Shown here: piece by piece, positions 6,600 to 8,152 of the stretch
How the letters are laid out: each line of letters opens with the position of its first letter
Numbering within the stretch: the first letter of the stretch is position 1
Assembly (NCBI GenBank): GCA_023135745.1
Contig: JAGLSM010000071.1
Span: forward strand, 1 to 8,152
Source of the DNA: Spirochaetota bacterium
GTDB taxonomy: Bacteria; Spirochaetota; JAGLSM01
DNA: 8,152 nt
Direction: 5' to 3'
Notes under the pieces: generated by a model
What the model saw: only the letters and a program-made list of their open reading frames with translations
What the model was told of the DNA's origin: nothing
Databases searched by the model: none
Translations under genes and position numbers: made by a program

Positions 6600-8152
6600 C
6601 TAAAAAATAGGGACTTCCATTCTAAAACTTATAATTTTCCCAAACTCATTACTGTCATTACCAAAATTATATCCAATATCAAAGCTAACCATATTCGGAA
6701 TTAATTCAGGTAAACTAAACCTAAAACCAATCCCAACTGAAGGATAAAAACGCACATCAGTTATTGATCTATCTTTTTTATACCAAGCAGACCCCATGTC
6801 AAAAAAAACAACAAAACCAACTCTTAGCATATCTATATTAATTCTGCCAAAATGATATTCAGCGTTAAAGTAAATCTTCCGGTCACCCTCAAATTTGTTG
6901 GTTTGATAACCCCTAAGCCCCTGTCCCCCTCCGAGTTGGTACTTTATGTCTTTATCCAAATCCTGTCCTAAAATCGCTTCAGTTTTTATATAAAGATGTC
7001 CAATAGAAAGATTTCTTATTATATACCAAAAATAAAAAGACAACTCGGCATTTCTTAAACCCGGAAAAAACAGATCTGAAGAAAATGCAGAGCCGATCTT
7101 AAAAATATGATCATCTAAAAAACTAAATGAATAAGAAGCCTCCATTTCCAGATAATAAAAATCCTGATAAGAATCCCACCACTTTTTTGAAATACCCATT
7201 GTCCCGGAAAAATAAAGACCAAGAGCGTAATCAATTATTCTTTTTTTATTGTATACACTTCTTTTTTTTATGTATTTATAATTATTCATTGAAAATCCCA
7301 AAAGAAATAACTTCCTGTCGGAATTTTCAGGCAATACATCCCTGACAAAATCATCGCGAAATTCTTCAGGTATATCATCATAGAGTGAATGTCTTTTATA
7401 CTCATGCTTAAATTTAAAAGCATAGTAGTTCTTTATTTTATATCCATAAGATCTTATAATTCCAATAGTCGTTGAATAAAATTCCTTATTATAACGTTTT
7501 GGAAATGAATTAGTAATTGAACCTACTACAACTTCATATTGCTTAAATTGAGATCCAATATTGTCATAAGTGAAATTATCACTATACTTTGTTTCAAATA
7601 TAAAGCCCCATTCACTTTTTCTAGAAAAAAATGGATATATCAACCTGAAATCTAAACCTTCTCCAACTTTCTTTCCATCATGCATATAGCTGAGGTTAAA
7701 TCCTCCAAAAAAAGTAAAGCGGGAACCAAAAACCATAGGATCATAAAATAACTGTCTCCAGATATTTAAAAATGGATTTCTCTCAAGATTAACTTCAAGA
7801 GAGTTATTTCTGCCAAGAAAATTCCTGTCTCCCAATTTAAAATTGTAGGTAAAGACGCCCCCTGCTCCATCCGCCTTTATATCAAAATATATACTCCACA
7901 CATCCTGAACTTCTACTATAATATCAACCTTGTTCTGATTCTTTACTTTTATAATTTTTGTTTCTTCAACAAAGAATATCCGGAATTTACGCAGGTTGCG
8001 TTCACTTTCCTCAATGATATCCTTATCCAGGATATCGCCTTCTTTATACAATAACTGTTTTTTTATAACAGACTCGCGGGTTGAAATGTGCATTTTATTT
8101 ATAAATTGTTTAATCGGACTCTTTGTTTTGCTGAATATTTCTTTTATTACTA
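6600..8152 (-). CDS. Omp85/BamA-TamA family outer-membrane protein, 5' end outside window
   Basis: There are 516 visible codons, open up to the window edge, so the gene is partial. The visible N-terminus is a POTRA domain: 'STRESVIKKQLLYKEGD', then helices with 'ESERNLRKFRIF', then strands ending 'VQDVWSI'. The rest alternates aromatic-rich strands of a transmembrane barrel. Near the end, 'GGGQGLRGYQTNKFEGDR' (nucleotides about 6876-6929) carries the L-R-G-Y form of the VRGF/Y motif of Omp85 loop 6. The protein ends with Phe, the usual outer-membrane assembly signal. A Met at 8091-8093 is not taken as the start, because 19 in-frame codons before it ('IFSKTKSPIKQFINK') continue the expected POTRA strand and no signal peptide precedes it. 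Members insert or move proteins or lipids across the outer membrane. With a single visible POTRA, and perhaps only a signal peptide missing, it is a small member of the family and unlikely to be the core BamA. Confidence 0.9.
   Translation of the reverse strand, partial: VIKEIFSKTKSPIKQFINKMHISTRESVIKKQLLYKEGDILDKDIIEESERNLRKFRIFFVEETKIIKVKNQNKVDIIVEVQDVWSIYFDIKADGAGGVFTYNFKLGDRNFLGRNNSLEVNLERNPFLNIWRQLFYDPMVFGSRFTFFGGFNLSYMHDGKKVGEGLDFRLIYPFFSRKSEWGFIFETKYSDNFTYDNIGSQFKQYEVVVGSITNSFPKRYNKEFYSTTIGIIRSYGYKIKNYYAFKFKHEYKRHSLYDDIPEEFRDDFVRDVLPENSDRKLFLLGFSMNNYKYIKKRSVYNKKRIIDYALGLYFSGTMGISKKWWDSYQDFYYLEMEASYSFSFLDDHIFKIGSAFSSDLFFPGLRNAELSFYFWYIIRNLSIGHLYIKTEAILGQDLDKDIKYQLGGGQGLRGYQTNKFEGDRKIYFNAEYHFGRINIDMLRVGFVVFFDMGSAWYKKDRSITDVRFYPSVGIGFRFSLPELIPNMVSFDIGYNFGNDSNEFGKIISFRMEVPIF

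Noticed and set aside
8091..8093. Met codon as the start of the Omp85 gene.
   Set aside because: The frame stays open for 19 codons to the window edge with POTRA-like sequence, and no signal peptide would follow this Met.

Overview
The window is an AT-rich stretch (I judge it well under 40% GC by eye) from a Gram-negative, diderm bacterium. The evidence is two lipobox-bearing exported lipoproteins and an Omp85/BamA-type outer-membrane barrel with a C-terminal phenylalanine. The tRNA lacks an encoded CCA tail and lipoproteins are prominent. Both would fit a spirochaete or another AT-rich diderm lineage, but nothing here fixes the taxon.

Layout. Positions 1-42 are the 3' half of a tRNA, almost certainly tRNA-Tyr, followed at once by an intrinsic terminator (42-74). 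A tightly packed plus-strand set follows: a small lipoprotein (98-526), a ParB-like N-domain protein (528-1460, 1 nt after the previous stop), a spore-photoproduct-lyase-family radical SAM protein (1478-2572), a 3-hydroxyacyl-CoA dehydrogenase homologue (2637-3488) and a 102-residue four-helix membrane protein (3502-3810). A perfect 10-bp hairpin (3823-3847) ends that set. Next comes a separate large lipoprotein (3874-6525), built from a probable seven-bladed propeller and a long right-handed beta-helix. Convergent to it on the minus strand is an Omp85-family gene (6600 to beyond the window end at 8152) whose 5' end is cut off. There is no gene-free stretch above 300 bases.

How the genes may work together. 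The ParB-like and radical SAM genes look like a two-gene unit. One resembles a DNA/CTP-binding ParB fold and the other a DNA-lesion radical enzyme family, which suggests a nucleic-acid role, but this is inference. The two lipoproteins and the Omp85 protein are cell-envelope functions. The most notable points are: the dehydrogenase homologue has lost both the catalytic His and the conserved Asn of its family; the radical SAM protein has Gly where SPL carries its hydrogen-donor Cys; and the large lipoprotein shows an almost metronomic 22-23 residue beta-helix period over 18-19 rungs. I see no mobile element, CRISPR array or origin.
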